This document shows positions 44,985-59,369 of a stretch of 64,000 nucleotides of DNA, piece by piece; the first letter of the stretch is position 1; every line of letters starts with the position of its first letter. The DNA is taken from the NCBI RefSeq assembly GCF_004803755.1, contig NZ_CP032311.1, positions 4,604,501 through 4,668,500 on the forward strand. Direction: 5' to 3'. The notes beneath the pieces were generated by a model that saw only the letters and a list, made by a program, of their open reading frames with translations, had not been told where the DNA came from and did not search any database. The position numbers were made by a program, and so were the translations under genes. The stretch comes from Pseudomonas sp. DG56-2 (GTDB lineage Bacteria > Pseudomonadota > Gammaproteobacteria > Pseudomonadales > Pseudomonadaceae).

Positions 44985-46691
44985 ATGCCTTTTGCCTGCA
45001 GACCCGCTGGCTCATGCCTTCGCCCCGGGCAATTGAGCGCTCTTGCCCTTGGTCTCGTGTTGTGGACCATCCCCTCGACTGCGTCCGAAAGCCATCCAGC
45101 GGTGCAACAACTGCAGGACCAGCGCCAGCAGCGCGAACAACTGGAACAACGCCAACGCCTGCGCACGTTGCAACGCGCGGACGAAGCATCCACCGAAATC
45201 GACAAACAACTTACCCCTGCAGTTACAGGTGCGTGCTGGCCATTGCAGGGCGTGCGCCTGGCAGGCAACCAGCAACTGTCATCGGCCGAACTCAGTGACG
45301 CGCTTACAGAGTTGATCCTGCCGTGCATGAGCCCGGCGCGAATTAATCAGATCCTCAAAGCTATTACCCAGCGGTACCTCCAGGCCGGTTACTTGGCCAG
45401 CCGGCCGTACCTGGCAGCGCCTCTGGTCGCCGGTGGCACACTGGATATTGTGATTATCGAAGGCTATGTCGAGTCGATCGAACTCGCTGACCCTGCCTTG
45501 CCCCTGTCATTGAACAGTGCATTTCCCTCATTGCTGGGACAACCCTTGCGCCTGACTGAACTGGAGCAAGGCATGGACCAATTGAACCGGTTGAGGGCAT
45601 TCGATCTGGGTGCCGATATTCTTCCGGGCAGTCGCCAAGGTGCAAGCCGGGTCGTGGTGGTCCCCAGGCAAATCAAGCGCCGTTGGCATCTTGGCGGCTG
45701 CCTCGACAATCGCGGCAGCGAACAGACCGGGCGCGAGCGGCTGGGCGTCAACTTAAGCCTGGACAGTCCTCTGCAACTCAATGACTTCGTACAGGTATCG
45801 GCTAACGCCACACTCCCGTCAGGTTCAAGCTACAGCCGCGGGTATGGCGTGTACTACAGCGTTCCGTACGGTGCCTGGACCTACGCCCTGAGCTTCAATC
45901 AACTGCATTACCAGGCTCAGCTTCCAGGTCGACACTTGCACAGCAGCGGCCAAAGTGACTTCTACGGCTTAAGCCTGGAGCGCACGCTGTGGCGCAATCA
46001 GCAGGGACTGCTCAGTGCCAGTGTGCGCATGGAGCAAAAACGCCTGGAAAATCGTCTGAGCGAACAGCGCCTGGCACTCCAAAGCCCCACGCTCACCACA
46101 ATCGAGGCCGGCCTGAATCTGCTATGGCTCAGTGACGGTCTATGGAGCGCCTACTTGGGTGTGAGTCAGGGCCTGGACTGGTTTGGCGCCGATCGTGAAA
46201 CATTACACGACAATGCACCTCAACCGCATTTTCGAAAGTATCGCGCCACCCTCATGCATATGCGCCAGGGTCGCAGTCCGAATTGGCCCTGGCGTTGGCA
46301 AAGTGACTTGAACCTGCAGTACAGCCCCGACGTGCTCCCTGCCGTGGAACAACAGCAATTGAGTGATACCACCGCTGTACGCGGCTTTCGCCAGCAGGTG
46401 GTCGCCGGTGCCAATGGCGCCGTCTGGCGCAACACCCTAAGCCAGCCGCTGGCCCTGGACCTGCCCCGGGCCCTGGTGCTGCGCCCACAACTGGGCGTGG
46501 ACCTGGGTTGGAGCAAGTTCAGCCACGGCACTGCCGCACAACGTCTGGTCGGCGCACATGCCGGCCTGGAGCTGAGCCTGCCCGACAGTCAACTGAAGCT
46601 CGACTACCAGCACGCCATCTATGCCAGCGCTACTCCCCGCGTAGCGTTGGAAAAGGGCTACTGGTTGCTGGAATGGGTAGTGAACATCTGA
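44985..46691 (+). CDS. Two-partner secretion outer-membrane transporter (TpsB, ShlB/FhaC family)
   Basis: 568 residues. A signal peptide (LSALALGLVLWTIPSTASE, about 17-35) precedes a glutamine-rich helix, as in FhaC-type proteins (QQLQDQRQQREQLEQRQRL). POTRA domains follow, with the ShlB-type cysteine pair (GACWPLQG, LILPCMSP) and ITQRYLQAGYLASRPYL. A 16-strand Omp85-type barrel comes next, with the motif AVRGFRQ (the VRGY/F loop tip). The chain ends WVVNI, without the usual terminal aromatic residue. It should export the TpsA protein encoded 24 nt downstream. No strong ribosome-binding site precedes the ATG. Confidence 0.93.
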   Translation: MPFACRPAGSCLRPGQLSALALGLVLWTIPSTASESHPAVQQLQDQRQQREQLEQRQRLRTLQRADEASTEIDKQLTPAVTGACWPLQGVRLAGNQQLSSAELSDALTELILPCMSPARINQILKAITQRYLQAGYLASRPYLAAPLVAGGTLDIVIIEGYVESIELADPALPLSLNSAFPSLLGQPLRLTELEQGMDQLNRLRAFDLGADILPGSRQGASRVVVVPRQIKRRWHLGGCLDNRGSEQTGRERLGVNLSLDSPLQLNDFVQVSANATLPSGSSYSRGYGVYYSVPYGAWTYALSFNQLHYQAQLPGRHLHSSGQSDFYGLSLERTLWRNQQGLLSASVRMEQKRLENRLSEQRLALQSPTLTTIEAGLNLLWLSDGLWSAYLGVSQGLDWFGADRETLHDNAPQPHFRKYRATLMHMRQGRSPNWPWRWQSDLNLQYSPDVLPAVEQQQLSDTTAVRGFRQQVVAGANGAVWRNTLSQPLALDLPRALVLRPQLGVDLGWSKFSHGTAAQRLVGAHAGLELSLPDSQLKLDYQHAIYASATPRVALEKGYWLLEWVVNI

Positions 46692-46715
46692 TTACCACCA
46701 CAAAAAAGAGAGACC

Positions 46716-49700
46716 ATGATGTCCGAACAAACCTTCGAGCGAATCAGCCCCAATTACCTGCGCTGGATAATTGCCTTGTGCCTGCTCACTCCCTACGTCA
46801 GCCTGGCCGAGAATGGCCTGCAGGCCGCAGCCGGTGCTAGCGGTACCGCGTTGATCAATAACCAGCATGGCGTGCCGGTAATCAACATTGTTGCGCCCAA
46901 TGCAGGCGGCCTTTCACACAATCAATTTCTCGACTACAACGTCAACACGCCAGGCGTGGTGCTCAACAACGCCGTGCAGGCCGGACAATCGCAACTGGCC
47001 GGGGCTTTGGCTGCCAACCCGCAATTTCAAGGCCAGGCCGCCTCGACCATCCTCAACGAAGTCATCAGCCGCAACGCCTCGCGCATCGAGGGCCCACAGG
47101 AAATTTTCGGCAGCCGCGCGGACTACATACTGGCCAATCCTAATGGCATCACACTCAATGGCGGCACGTTTATCAATACCACTCGCGCAGGCTTTCTGGT
47201 CGGCAGCCCCGAAGTCGACGGGCAAAGCATCAAGCACTTTGATACCCGCAACGCCACTGGCACCCTGCAAGTGCTTCGAGGTGGCCAGAGCAACCTGGAA
47301 GGAGCGCTCGACCTGATTGCACCCCGCGTTGACAACCGGGGTTCACTTGTGGCGCGCGACGATCTGAATCTTACCGTGGGCCGAAATCTTGTCCGCAGCA
47401 CCGACCAACAGGTAATCGATCATCGTGCGGCGCCAACCTCGAGCGTCGATGCCAGCTTGTTTGGGGCTATGCAGGCTGGGCGAATCAGAATTCTCAGTAC
47501 CGCAGAAGGCGCTGGCGTGCGGATGGCTGACACCCAACTGCGTGCTCGCGACGGAATAAGCATTCAATCCCAGGGCGGGCTGGCAATCAGCGGCACGCAA
47601 AACAAGCGCAGCGTGCTCAATACCGAGCATGGCGCGGTAACACTGAATGCCGCAGAGAACCTCAGTTTGTCTGCCGTAGAAGTCAAAGGGCAGCAGATTT
47701 TGGCCAAGGCAGGCAGCAACCTGACCCTCGATACCCGCATGCACCAAGCGCTGAGCCGTGAGCACGAAAACCGTGAAGAAAAGTGGTGGTTCGTTCCTAC
47801 CGAAACCTACAACCGAGAAGTCACCCACACCGCGCGCAAGCATCTTGCCAGTCAATTGCAGGCCAGTGAAAACATCGATCTGCAAGCAGGTAAAGACATC
47901 AGTCTGGTTGCGGCCACCGTGCAGGCCAAAGGAGACCTGAGCGTCCTCGCGGGGAGCACGCTGAACATCATTGCCGCGACTGACAGCCAGCAGGTTGACG
48001 AACAGATTCACCATCGCAAACACCTTTGGCGCGGGGATCAGGACACCCGTCAATATAAGGAAAACGCCAAGCCCAGCGAGCTCTCCGGCCAGCAGATATC
48101 CCTCGTATCGGCAGGGCCTACCCAGGTGCTTGGCAGTAGCCTTTCCAGCAAAGGTGACACCAACATAAAAGCTGGCACCCTGGAGGTTGCCGAAACCACC
48201 CTGAACAACAGCATGCATGCAAAAGGTTATCGAGGAGACCTGGCTTCGGGCACTTTCTTCGGCACCAACGAGCAATCCGATGGCAACGGCCAAAACGCCA
48301 GCGGCAGTTCCATTCACGCCGGTGGCGCGTTAACCGTGGCTGCGCAGCAGGTGCAGATCAAAGGCTCCAAGGTGAACAGTCTGGGCGACGCGCTGGTGCT
48401 CAGCGAAAAAGGATTGCTGACAGTCGACGCAGCTCAAAGCCAGACTTCCCTCAATCAGCGCGCAAGCAACAGCAAGCTGTTCGGGTTGATCAAAGAACAG
48501 CGCGAACAGCAAGAGCAACGCAAGGAAGTACTGACCAGTGACGTTGCGTCACAAAGTAACCTGCGCCTGGCCAGCGCCGATGAACTGCGGATACTGGGGG
48601 CCAAGATCGATGCCGGACAGCAACTACAGCTACAGGCTAAAAAGGACATCACCGTCGGCACCGCTGAGCAATCGCAGAGCCTGAGCGTCCGCCAGCAAAA
48701 CAAAGGTTTCACTGCCAGTGCCAGCCAGACCCAGGACGCCGCCGACGGTAAACCCGACTCTCATCAATACAACGCCTCGGTAGGCTACAACGTCAGCACA
48801 ACCGAAAGCACTCGCGCCGATAAAAAGCAGATTGCCAGCGCCCTGACGGGCGCACAGGTGAAAATCAACGGCCAAAGCGACGTCAATATCAAGGGCTCGA
48901 GCATCAGTGCAACCGCTGGAGACCTGCAGGTCGATGCGCAGGACATCAACCTTGTGGCAGCACATGACCAGCAGTCACAAAAGACCAGCACTCGCGATGA
49001 CGGTGGGGGGCTCTCTGTCAGCGGAGGTATCGATAAACTGGGTAGCGCGTTTGACGGTTATCACAAGCAAAAGGACCTAGAGGAGCACTCGAGCCAGGCG
49101 CAGCGCAGCAGCCTGCAAAGCAACAAAGACTTGCGTGTGGCAACCGGCACAATGGTCAACGAGGGCGCGGTTGTGACGGCCGGTCAGGGGCTGGCACTGA
49201 ACACCGGCACCTTGCAAAACCGTGCAGTAGATGACACCCAGACCAGCAGCAAGACCGAACAGAACTGGCAGGCAAGCCTGGGCGCCAGTGTTGCCTACCG
49301 CGGCCTGACCCGTCCTATCGAAAATCTGATCAAGGGCGAAGAAGCCAGTCGATTCCAGCAGGCTTCTATCGAAGACGCCTTGGCGCCTCCGGCAATAGGC
49401 GCTGAACTTGAGTTCAAGCATCTGAACCGTGAGGAGATCAGCCAGACCACCACTGCTCAGGTCGCCCAGTTGAACGCTGGTGGCATCGATATCAAATCCG
49501 ACACAATCGAGGATACCGGCACTCAATACCGCGCCGCGCAGGGGCCATTGTCAATTCAGGCACAGAACCATCGCTTCGCCGCCGCCCAGAACAGCAGCGC
49601 GAACAGTGTCCGACGCCTGGATGTAGAGACCACTGTACGCGCCGATACCAGCACAGGCAGCGATATCAACCTGCGCCTTTCGGGCAAGGGCGGCTCTTTG

Positions 49701-51257
49701 CAAAATGATCAACTCAGGCAGACGGCCAACCCCGGCAGCCTGTACGGAAAGACGGGTATCCAGATACAACTGGGCAGCGACGGTGCCTACGAGGGCACGC
49801 ACTTCGACGCAGGCCAAGGCTCTTTGAAGCTGTTGGCCGACGGCAACCTGGGCCTGGAGCAGGCCAACGACAAACAGCAGAGCCAGCTGAAACAGCTCGA
49901 CGGTAGCGCTTGGGCCAAGGGGGGCAACAATCCCTTGGATACGAGCCTGGAGCTGCGAGGCTACCTCGATCACGCCACGCTCGACACTACCGATAGCCAG
50001 GCCAGGATCGCCACAATCGACGCCAAGGGCGACGTGCAGTTGCAGGCAGGTGGAACACTTGAACTGGCAGGGGCCCGCATTGGCAGCAACAGTGCCAAAG
50101 TCGCAAATATCAGCTTGCACGGCAACGATGCATTGGCAGCCAAGGCCGCCACGGACTCCCACACCGCTCACGGCAAGTTGTTAGGAGGCGGCGTTGAGCT
50201 GCTGGGCAATAGCACTGCCGCTGGCAAGGGCGGCGGAGTCGGTGGTCACGTGAGCATTGGTCACACTGAAGAGCGCAGCACCAGCAGCAGTGCAGCTCAA
50301 TGGTCGACCACAGGCAAACTGACAGCGAGCAGTGCCGGGGCAAACGCCGACGCCGTGCATTTACAAGGTGTAAAGGCCTCGGCAGCAGAAGTCGACATCA
50401 GCGCCAGCAATGGTGGCGTACTCATCGAGGCGACCAGCAATACCGAGCAGCGCAATAACCAGGAAATTACCGCAGGTGCTGGGGTCAGCGGCGCACCTGG
50501 CGCAACCTCCGAGCAATCCACTCGTGGGTTGTATGCCCGGGCAGAAGCGAACATTGATCGACGCGACAACCTGACTTATGCAAACAGCGAGTGGCGGGCC
50601 AAACACATCACCCTCAATAGCCTGACCGACACTCGCCTGGAAGGTGTACGCATGGAAGCCGAAGCTATAGAGGGCAAGATTGGCGGTGATCTTCGCGTTG
50701 CCAGTCGCCAGGACCGGATCAACACCTTGAAGGTGGATGCCGACGCACGCCTTAGCCAGGAAAAAAACCCGCAAGGCTACATCAACGCCGCTACCGCCCT
50801 GGCTGGGCCATTTGCCGGTAAGGTGGAAAAACAGGTTGGGCCCTTGGTTCAGACCGCCGACCCGAAGCTGTCGCCGACATTCAAGCTCGACATCGAACAC
50901 ACCCAGCGTGACAGCGTGACCAGTCAAAGCCTGCTCAGTGGCCGTGACGGCGTAACCTTGATGGTCGGTGGCGAAACCGCGCTTTCAGGTGCCCGGGTAC
51001 AGGCAGCCCATGACAAGGTCGAACTCGGCAACGGTCCGATTAGCCAGGAAACCCTGAATGGTCGAGACTACCGTCGCGCCGTAAACGTCAACGCTTCAAA
51101 TGCCCCAGTGGATCTGATCAGCGGCTTGATCGAGCACTACAGCTCGGCGAACAGCGGCGAAGGCGAAAACGCCGTCGACCTTGGTCTGGTCAGCACCAGC
51201 GGCCATGACCGCAGGACCGTTCTGGCATCGAGCTTGATCAGCAAATCCAGCAATTGA
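46716..51257 (+). CDS. Filamentous haemagglutinin-type adhesin (TpsA)
   Basis: 1513 residues; the ATG pair at 46716/46719 follows GAGAG. The signal peptide (RWIIALCLLTPYVSLA) precedes the TPS secretion domain (about 32-290), with GLSHNQFLDYNVNTPGVVLN and NPNG (141-144). The rest is beta-helix with haemagglutinin-type repeats (for example DISLVAATVQAKGDLSVLAG and INGQSDVNIKGSSISATAGD). No cysteine occurs after residue 22, fitting an exported beta-helical protein. There is no VENN motif or toxic C-terminal domain and no immunity gene downstream. I therefore see an adhesin rather than a contact-dependent inhibition effector. It is short for the family. Its partner TpsB is directly upstream. Confidence 0.93.
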   Translation: MMSEQTFERISPNYLRWIIALCLLTPYVSLAENGLQAAAGASGTALINNQHGVPVINIVAPNAGGLSHNQFLDYNVNTPGVVLNNAVQAGQSQLAGALAANPQFQGQAASTILNEVISRNASRIEGPQEIFGSRADYILANPNGITLNGGTFINTTRAGFLVGSPEVDGQSIKHFDTRNATGTLQVLRGGQSNLEGALDLIAPRVDNRGSLVARDDLNLTVGRNLVRSTDQQVIDHRAAPTSSVDASLFGAMQAGRIRILSTAEGAGVRMADTQLRARDGISIQSQGGLAISGTQNKRSVLNTEHGAVTLNAAENLSLSAVEVKGQQILAKAGSNLTLDTRMHQALSREHENREEKWWFVPTETYNREVTHTARKHLASQLQASENIDLQAGKDISLVAATVQAKGDLSVLAGSTLNIIAATDSQQVDEQIHHRKHLWRGDQDTRQYKENAKPSELSGQQISLVSAGPTQVLGSSLSSKGDTNIKAGTLEVAETTLNNSMHAKGYRGDLASGTFFGTNEQSDGNGQNASGSSIHAGGALTVAAQQVQIKGSKVNSLGDALVLSEKGLLTVDAAQSQTSLNQRASNSKLFGLIKEQREQQEQRKEVLTSDVASQSNLRLASADELRILGAKIDAGQQLQLQAKKDITVGTAEQSQSLSVRQQNKGFTASASQTQDAADGKPDSHQYNASVGYNVSTTESTRADKKQIASALTGAQVKINGQSDVNIKGSSISATAGDLQVDAQDINLVAAHDQQSQKTSTRDDGGGLSVSGGIDKLGSAFDGYHKQKDLEEHSSQAQRSSLQSNKDLRVATGTMVNEGAVVTAGQGLALNTGTLQNRAVDDTQTSSKTEQNWQASLGASVAYRGLTRPIENLIKGEEASRFQQASIEDALAPPAIGAELEFKHLNREEISQTTTAQVAQLNAGGIDIKSDTIEDTGTQYRAAQGPLSIQAQNHRFAAAQNSSANSVRRLDVETTVRADTSTGSDINLRLSGKGGSLQNDQLRQTANPGSLYGKTGIQIQLGSDGAYEGTHFDAGQGSLKLLADGNLGLEQANDKQQSQLKQLDGSAWAKGGNNPLDTSLELRGYLDHATLDTTDSQARIATIDAKGDVQLQAGGTLELAGARIGSNSAKVANISLHGNDALAAKAATDSHTAHGKLLGGGVELLGNSTAAGKGGGVGGHVSIGHTEERSTSSSAAQWSTTGKLTASSAGANADAVHLQGVKASAAEVDISASNGGVLIEATSNTEQRNNQEITAGAGVSGAPGATSEQSTRGLYARAEANIDRRDNLTYANSEWRAKHITLNSLTDTRLEGVRMEAEAIEGKIGGDLRVASRQDRINTLKVDADARLSQEKNPQGYINAATALAGPFAGKVEKQVGPLVQTADPKLSPTFKLDIEHTQRDSVTSQSLLSGRDGVTLMVGGETALSGARVQAAHDKVELGNGPISQETLNGRDYRRAVNVNASNAPVDLISGLIEHYSSANSGEGENAVDLGLVSTSGHDRRTVLASSLISKSSN

Positions 51258-51272
51258 GGAGCTGAAAAGCAG

Positions 51273-51323
51273 CGCGGGGCAAGCCCGCTCCCCCCTAACG
51301 GGCAGGAGCGGGCTTGCCCCGCG
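51273..51323. repeat. REP-type inverted repeat after the adhesin gene
   Basis: CGCGGGGCAAGCCCGCTCC (51273-51291) and its perfect complement (51305-51323) form a 19-bp stem with a 13-nt loop. The sequence is that of the common P. putida/P. fluorescens REP element. It lies between the converging adhesin and NIF3/CutA-like genes and probably serves as the transcript barrier. Confidence 0.9.
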
Positions 51324-51340
51324 ATACAGCTTATAAAACC

Positions 51341-51652
51341 TCAGAAACTGGCGAGCTGCCAAACCTCATAAGCCGGTGTCTGGTAAGGGTGACTGTGCTT
51401 GAGCGCAGCGACCGCCGACTGAATCAGCTCGTCAGCCACCACCAGTTCTACCCGCCACTCTTCGACCTGTTCAACCACGCCCGTTTGCCCGATAAACGGC
51501 TGGCTACCGTCCAACGGGCGGAACTGGCCCTGGCCCAGCACCTGCCAGGCACAGCAGTCGTAGTCGCCGATGCGTCCGCCACCTGCGGCGAACACAGCGG
51601 CCTTGACCACTTCCACATGGCTGGGCGGGACGAAGAAGGCGAGTTTGTACAC
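51341..51652 (-). CDS. Small NIF3/CutA-like fold protein
   Basis: 103 residues from a GTG at 51652 (VYKLAFFVPPSHVEVVKAAV), 2 nt after the purL stop. A longer frame that overlaps purL is less likely. It matches the short C-terminal-type domain of NIF3/YqfO proteins (AGGGRIGDYDCCAWQVLGQG, SHPYQTPAYEVWQL). Family members form trimers; the function is unknown. The tight spacing suggests translation is coupled to purL. Confidence 0.82.
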   Translation of the reverse strand: MYKLAFFVPPSHVEVVKAAVFAAGGGRIGDYDCCAWQVLGQGQFRPLDGSQPFIGQTGVVEQVEEWRVELVVADELIQSAVAALKHSHPYQTPAYEVWQLASF

Positions 51653-51654
51653 CC

Positions 51655-55554
<3,900 letters not shown>

Positions 55555-55739
55555 CGTCGGGACAGCCTCAGGAAGGGGGTGTGCTTAGAGGCCGTGCATT
55601 CTAGCCTAAATCCGTCGCTTCCGGCACCCGCAACACAGCATTCTGACGCAGCCGCATGTCGGTGGAGTAAAGCGGACTCAGGGGTCAAAAAACCGGCCTG
55701 TCCGGAGCCTTACCGCGTAAATAGCGCAAAGCGTGCTAG

Positions 55740-57260
<1,521 letters not shown>

Positions 57261-57290
57261 CGCGTCCCACGCCTGCCACAGTGGCGTCAC

Positions 57291-57773
57291 TCAAGCCTTG
57301 GCGCGGCGCGCCTTGAAGAATTCGGAAAGGATCGTGCCGCATTCCTCTGCCAGTACCCCACCCTCGAACATCACACGATGATTGAGGAAACCTTGGGTAA
57401 AGAACTGCCCCTGGCTCTGTACGATGCCCGCCTTGGGCTCCAGCGCCCCATACACCACCCTAGCGATGCGTGCGTGAACGATGAGCCCGGCACACATACT
57501 GCAGGGCTCCAGCGTTACGTACAGGGTGCTTCCAGGCAGACGATAGTTACTCGCTGCCTGGGCAGCGGCACGGATGGCGACCATCTCGGCATGCGCACTC
57601 GGATCACTGCCACTGATCGGGCAATTGAAGCCACGACCAATGACCTGGCCATGTTGCACCAGAACGGCGCCCACCGGCACTTCACCCCGCGCTGCACCCT
57701 GCGCAGCCAGCTCCAGAGCCAGACGCATGAATTCCTGATCACGGCTGCGATCGATAATTTGCGGCTGACGCAT
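57291..57773 (-). CDS. tadA: tRNA-specific adenosine deaminase
   Basis: 160 residues from the ATG at 57773, which has GAGG 7 nt upstream; longer open frames extend into the oxidase gene. The zinc site is HAE (His61, Glu63) with PCSMC (Cys91, Cys94). It deaminates A34 of tRNA-Arg(ACG) to inosine and is usually essential. The ATG shares one nucleotide with the multicopper oxidase stop (TGATG), giving translational coupling to an unrelated enzyme. Confidence 0.95.
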   Translation of the reverse strand: MRQPQIIDRSRDQEFMRLALELAAQGAARGEVPVGAVLVQHGQVIGRGFNCPISGSDPSAHAEMVAIRAAAQAASNYRLPGSTLYVTLEPCSMCAGLIVHARIARVVYGALEPKAGIVQSQGQFFTQGFLNHRVMFEGGVLAEECGTILSEFFKARRAKA

Positions 57774-59152
57774 CAGACGACCTCGATAGCGGCCATCAGG
57801 CCGGTTTCCATATGGTCGATCACGTGACAATGAAACATCCAGGTTCCCGGGTTATCAGCAACCAAGGCCACTTGTGCACTCTCGTTCTTGCCCAGCAGGT
57901 ACGTATCAGTGAAGTACTGCTGCGCGAACTTGTGCCGGTTCGAACTGAGAACCTTGAAGCTCATGCCATGCAAATGAATAGGGTGCTGGTACTGGGTCAT
58001 ATTCTTGAGTTCGAAGATGTAGCTCTTGCCCTTGGTCAGCGTCGCGATCGGCCGATCTGCACAGGTCTTGTCGGTGATATCCCAGGCCTGACCGTTGATC
58101 TGCCATAGGCTTGGCGGCTTGCCATTCTCGGTGTTCACCGACACCGACCCTACCCATTCAAAATTGAAATTGAGCTTCTCGGCATTGGCCAGGTCCGGCT
58201 CGGCGACCGGGTTGGCCGGCAACTCCGGGGGCCACTCGCCTGGTGCTTCATTGCTGGCCACCGAACGCAAGGTGCCCAGGCGCACGGAACCATCGCGCAG
58301 GGACAACTCCTCACCCGCCGGTGGCATCTTGATTGCCAGGCAAATACGCATGCCAGGCCCAAGCCAGTAGTCCTTGCCCAACGGCCTTGGCGTAATCGGG
58401 TTACCGTCGAGCGCATAAATACGCGCCTCGAAGTTGCCTTTCAGGTTGATGCGGTAGGTCAGCGTATTGTCCAGATTAAGCAGGCGCACCCGGACAATTT
58501 GCCCTTCGGGCATATCAACGACCGCATTGGCCTGGCCATTGATGGTGATCAGGCGACCGGCAGTGCCCCCGCGGGCAGCTTCACGGGCAATACTGAAGGG
58601 CAGGTACGCGCCCTGCTCGTCCACATGCCAGTTTTTCAGGCTCAAGGTGCGCTCATGCTTGAAACCGGTAGGCTCGCGCTCCTCGACAATCAATGGACCT
58701 ACCAGGCCCTTGCCGAGTTCTTCGGAACTGTTCACATGCGGGTGGTACCAGTAACTGCCGGCATCCGGCACGCGGAACTTGTAATCGAAGTATTCGCCCG
58801 GTAATACCGGCAACTGCGAAACGTAAGGTACCCCATCCATTTCCAGCGGCAGGCGGATACCGTGCCAATGAATGGTAGTGGCTACTGGCAGGCGGTTGAT
58901 GAAACGCACGCGCAGCCATTCCCCCTGGCGCACTCGCAACTCGGTTCCAGGTGCCGACGGGCCGAATGCCCAAGCCTCGGTCTTGTACCCAGAGACCAGC
59001 TCTACATCCAGCGGGGCAGCAATCAACTCGTAGTCGTGGCCGGCATCAGGGTCAGTGCGCCCCAGCCAATAACGGGATGCGCCGCCGGCGCCCAGGCCGA
59101 TTGCCACAAGGCCAGTCAGGCCACCGAGTATTTGTCGCCGGGTAAAGGACAT
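57773..59152 (-). CDS. Tat-exported multicopper oxidase
   Basis: 459 residues from the ATG at 59152. The Tat signal is FTRRQILGGLTGLVAIGLGA. The four copper-binding segments are HWHG (95-98), WYHPHV, HPIHLHG and HCHVIDHMETG (441-451, with Cys442 of type 1). Three cupredoxin domains. It may oxidise Cu(I), Fe(II) or phenols in the periplasm. It resembles CueO/CopA-type proteins but lacks an obvious methionine-rich segment. No copper-binding site box was recognised upstream. tadA follows immediately on the same strand. Confidence 0.9.
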   Translation of the reverse strand: MSFTRRQILGGLTGLVAIGLGAGGASRYWLGRTDPDAGHDYELIAAPLDVELVSGYKTEAWAFGPSAPGTELRVRQGEWLRVRFINRLPVATTIHWHGIRLPLEMDGVPYVSQLPVLPGEYFDYKFRVPDAGSYWYHPHVNSSEELGKGLVGPLIVEEREPTGFKHERTLSLKNWHVDEQGAYLPFSIAREAARGGTAGRLITINGQANAVVDMPEGQIVRVRLLNLDNTLTYRINLKGNFEARIYALDGNPITPRPLGKDYWLGPGMRICLAIKMPPAGEELSLRDGSVRLGTLRSVASNEAPGEWPPELPANPVAEPDLANAEKLNFNFEWVGSVSVNTENGKPPSLWQINGQAWDITDKTCADRPIATLTKGKSYIFELKNMTQYQHPIHLHGMSFKVLSSNRHKFAQQYFTDTYLLGKNESAQVALVADNPGTWMFHCHVIDHMETGLMAAIEVV

Positions 59153-59369
59153 GCCACAGGTACCTCGTAATGCCAGGAACAACATGCCGGCACCTTGCCA
59201 GGTGCCGACGATGAAGGGCGAATACGATACACCTGCAATTGCGAAATATTAAGTTAAGTCTTGTTCAATCACCTGCGCACGATGTCGCACCCTCCCAGCA
59301 TTAAGTACCACCACTACCCCTATTGCCTGCCTCACGCTGAGCGCCCTTCCCTCTCCTACGAGAACGCTC

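Noticed and set aside
46716..51257. Contact-dependent inhibition (CdiA-like) toxin
   Set aside because: No VENN-type motif, no distinct C-terminal toxin domain, and the gene after it is on the other strand and is a NIF3/CutA-like protein linked to purL, not an immunity gene.
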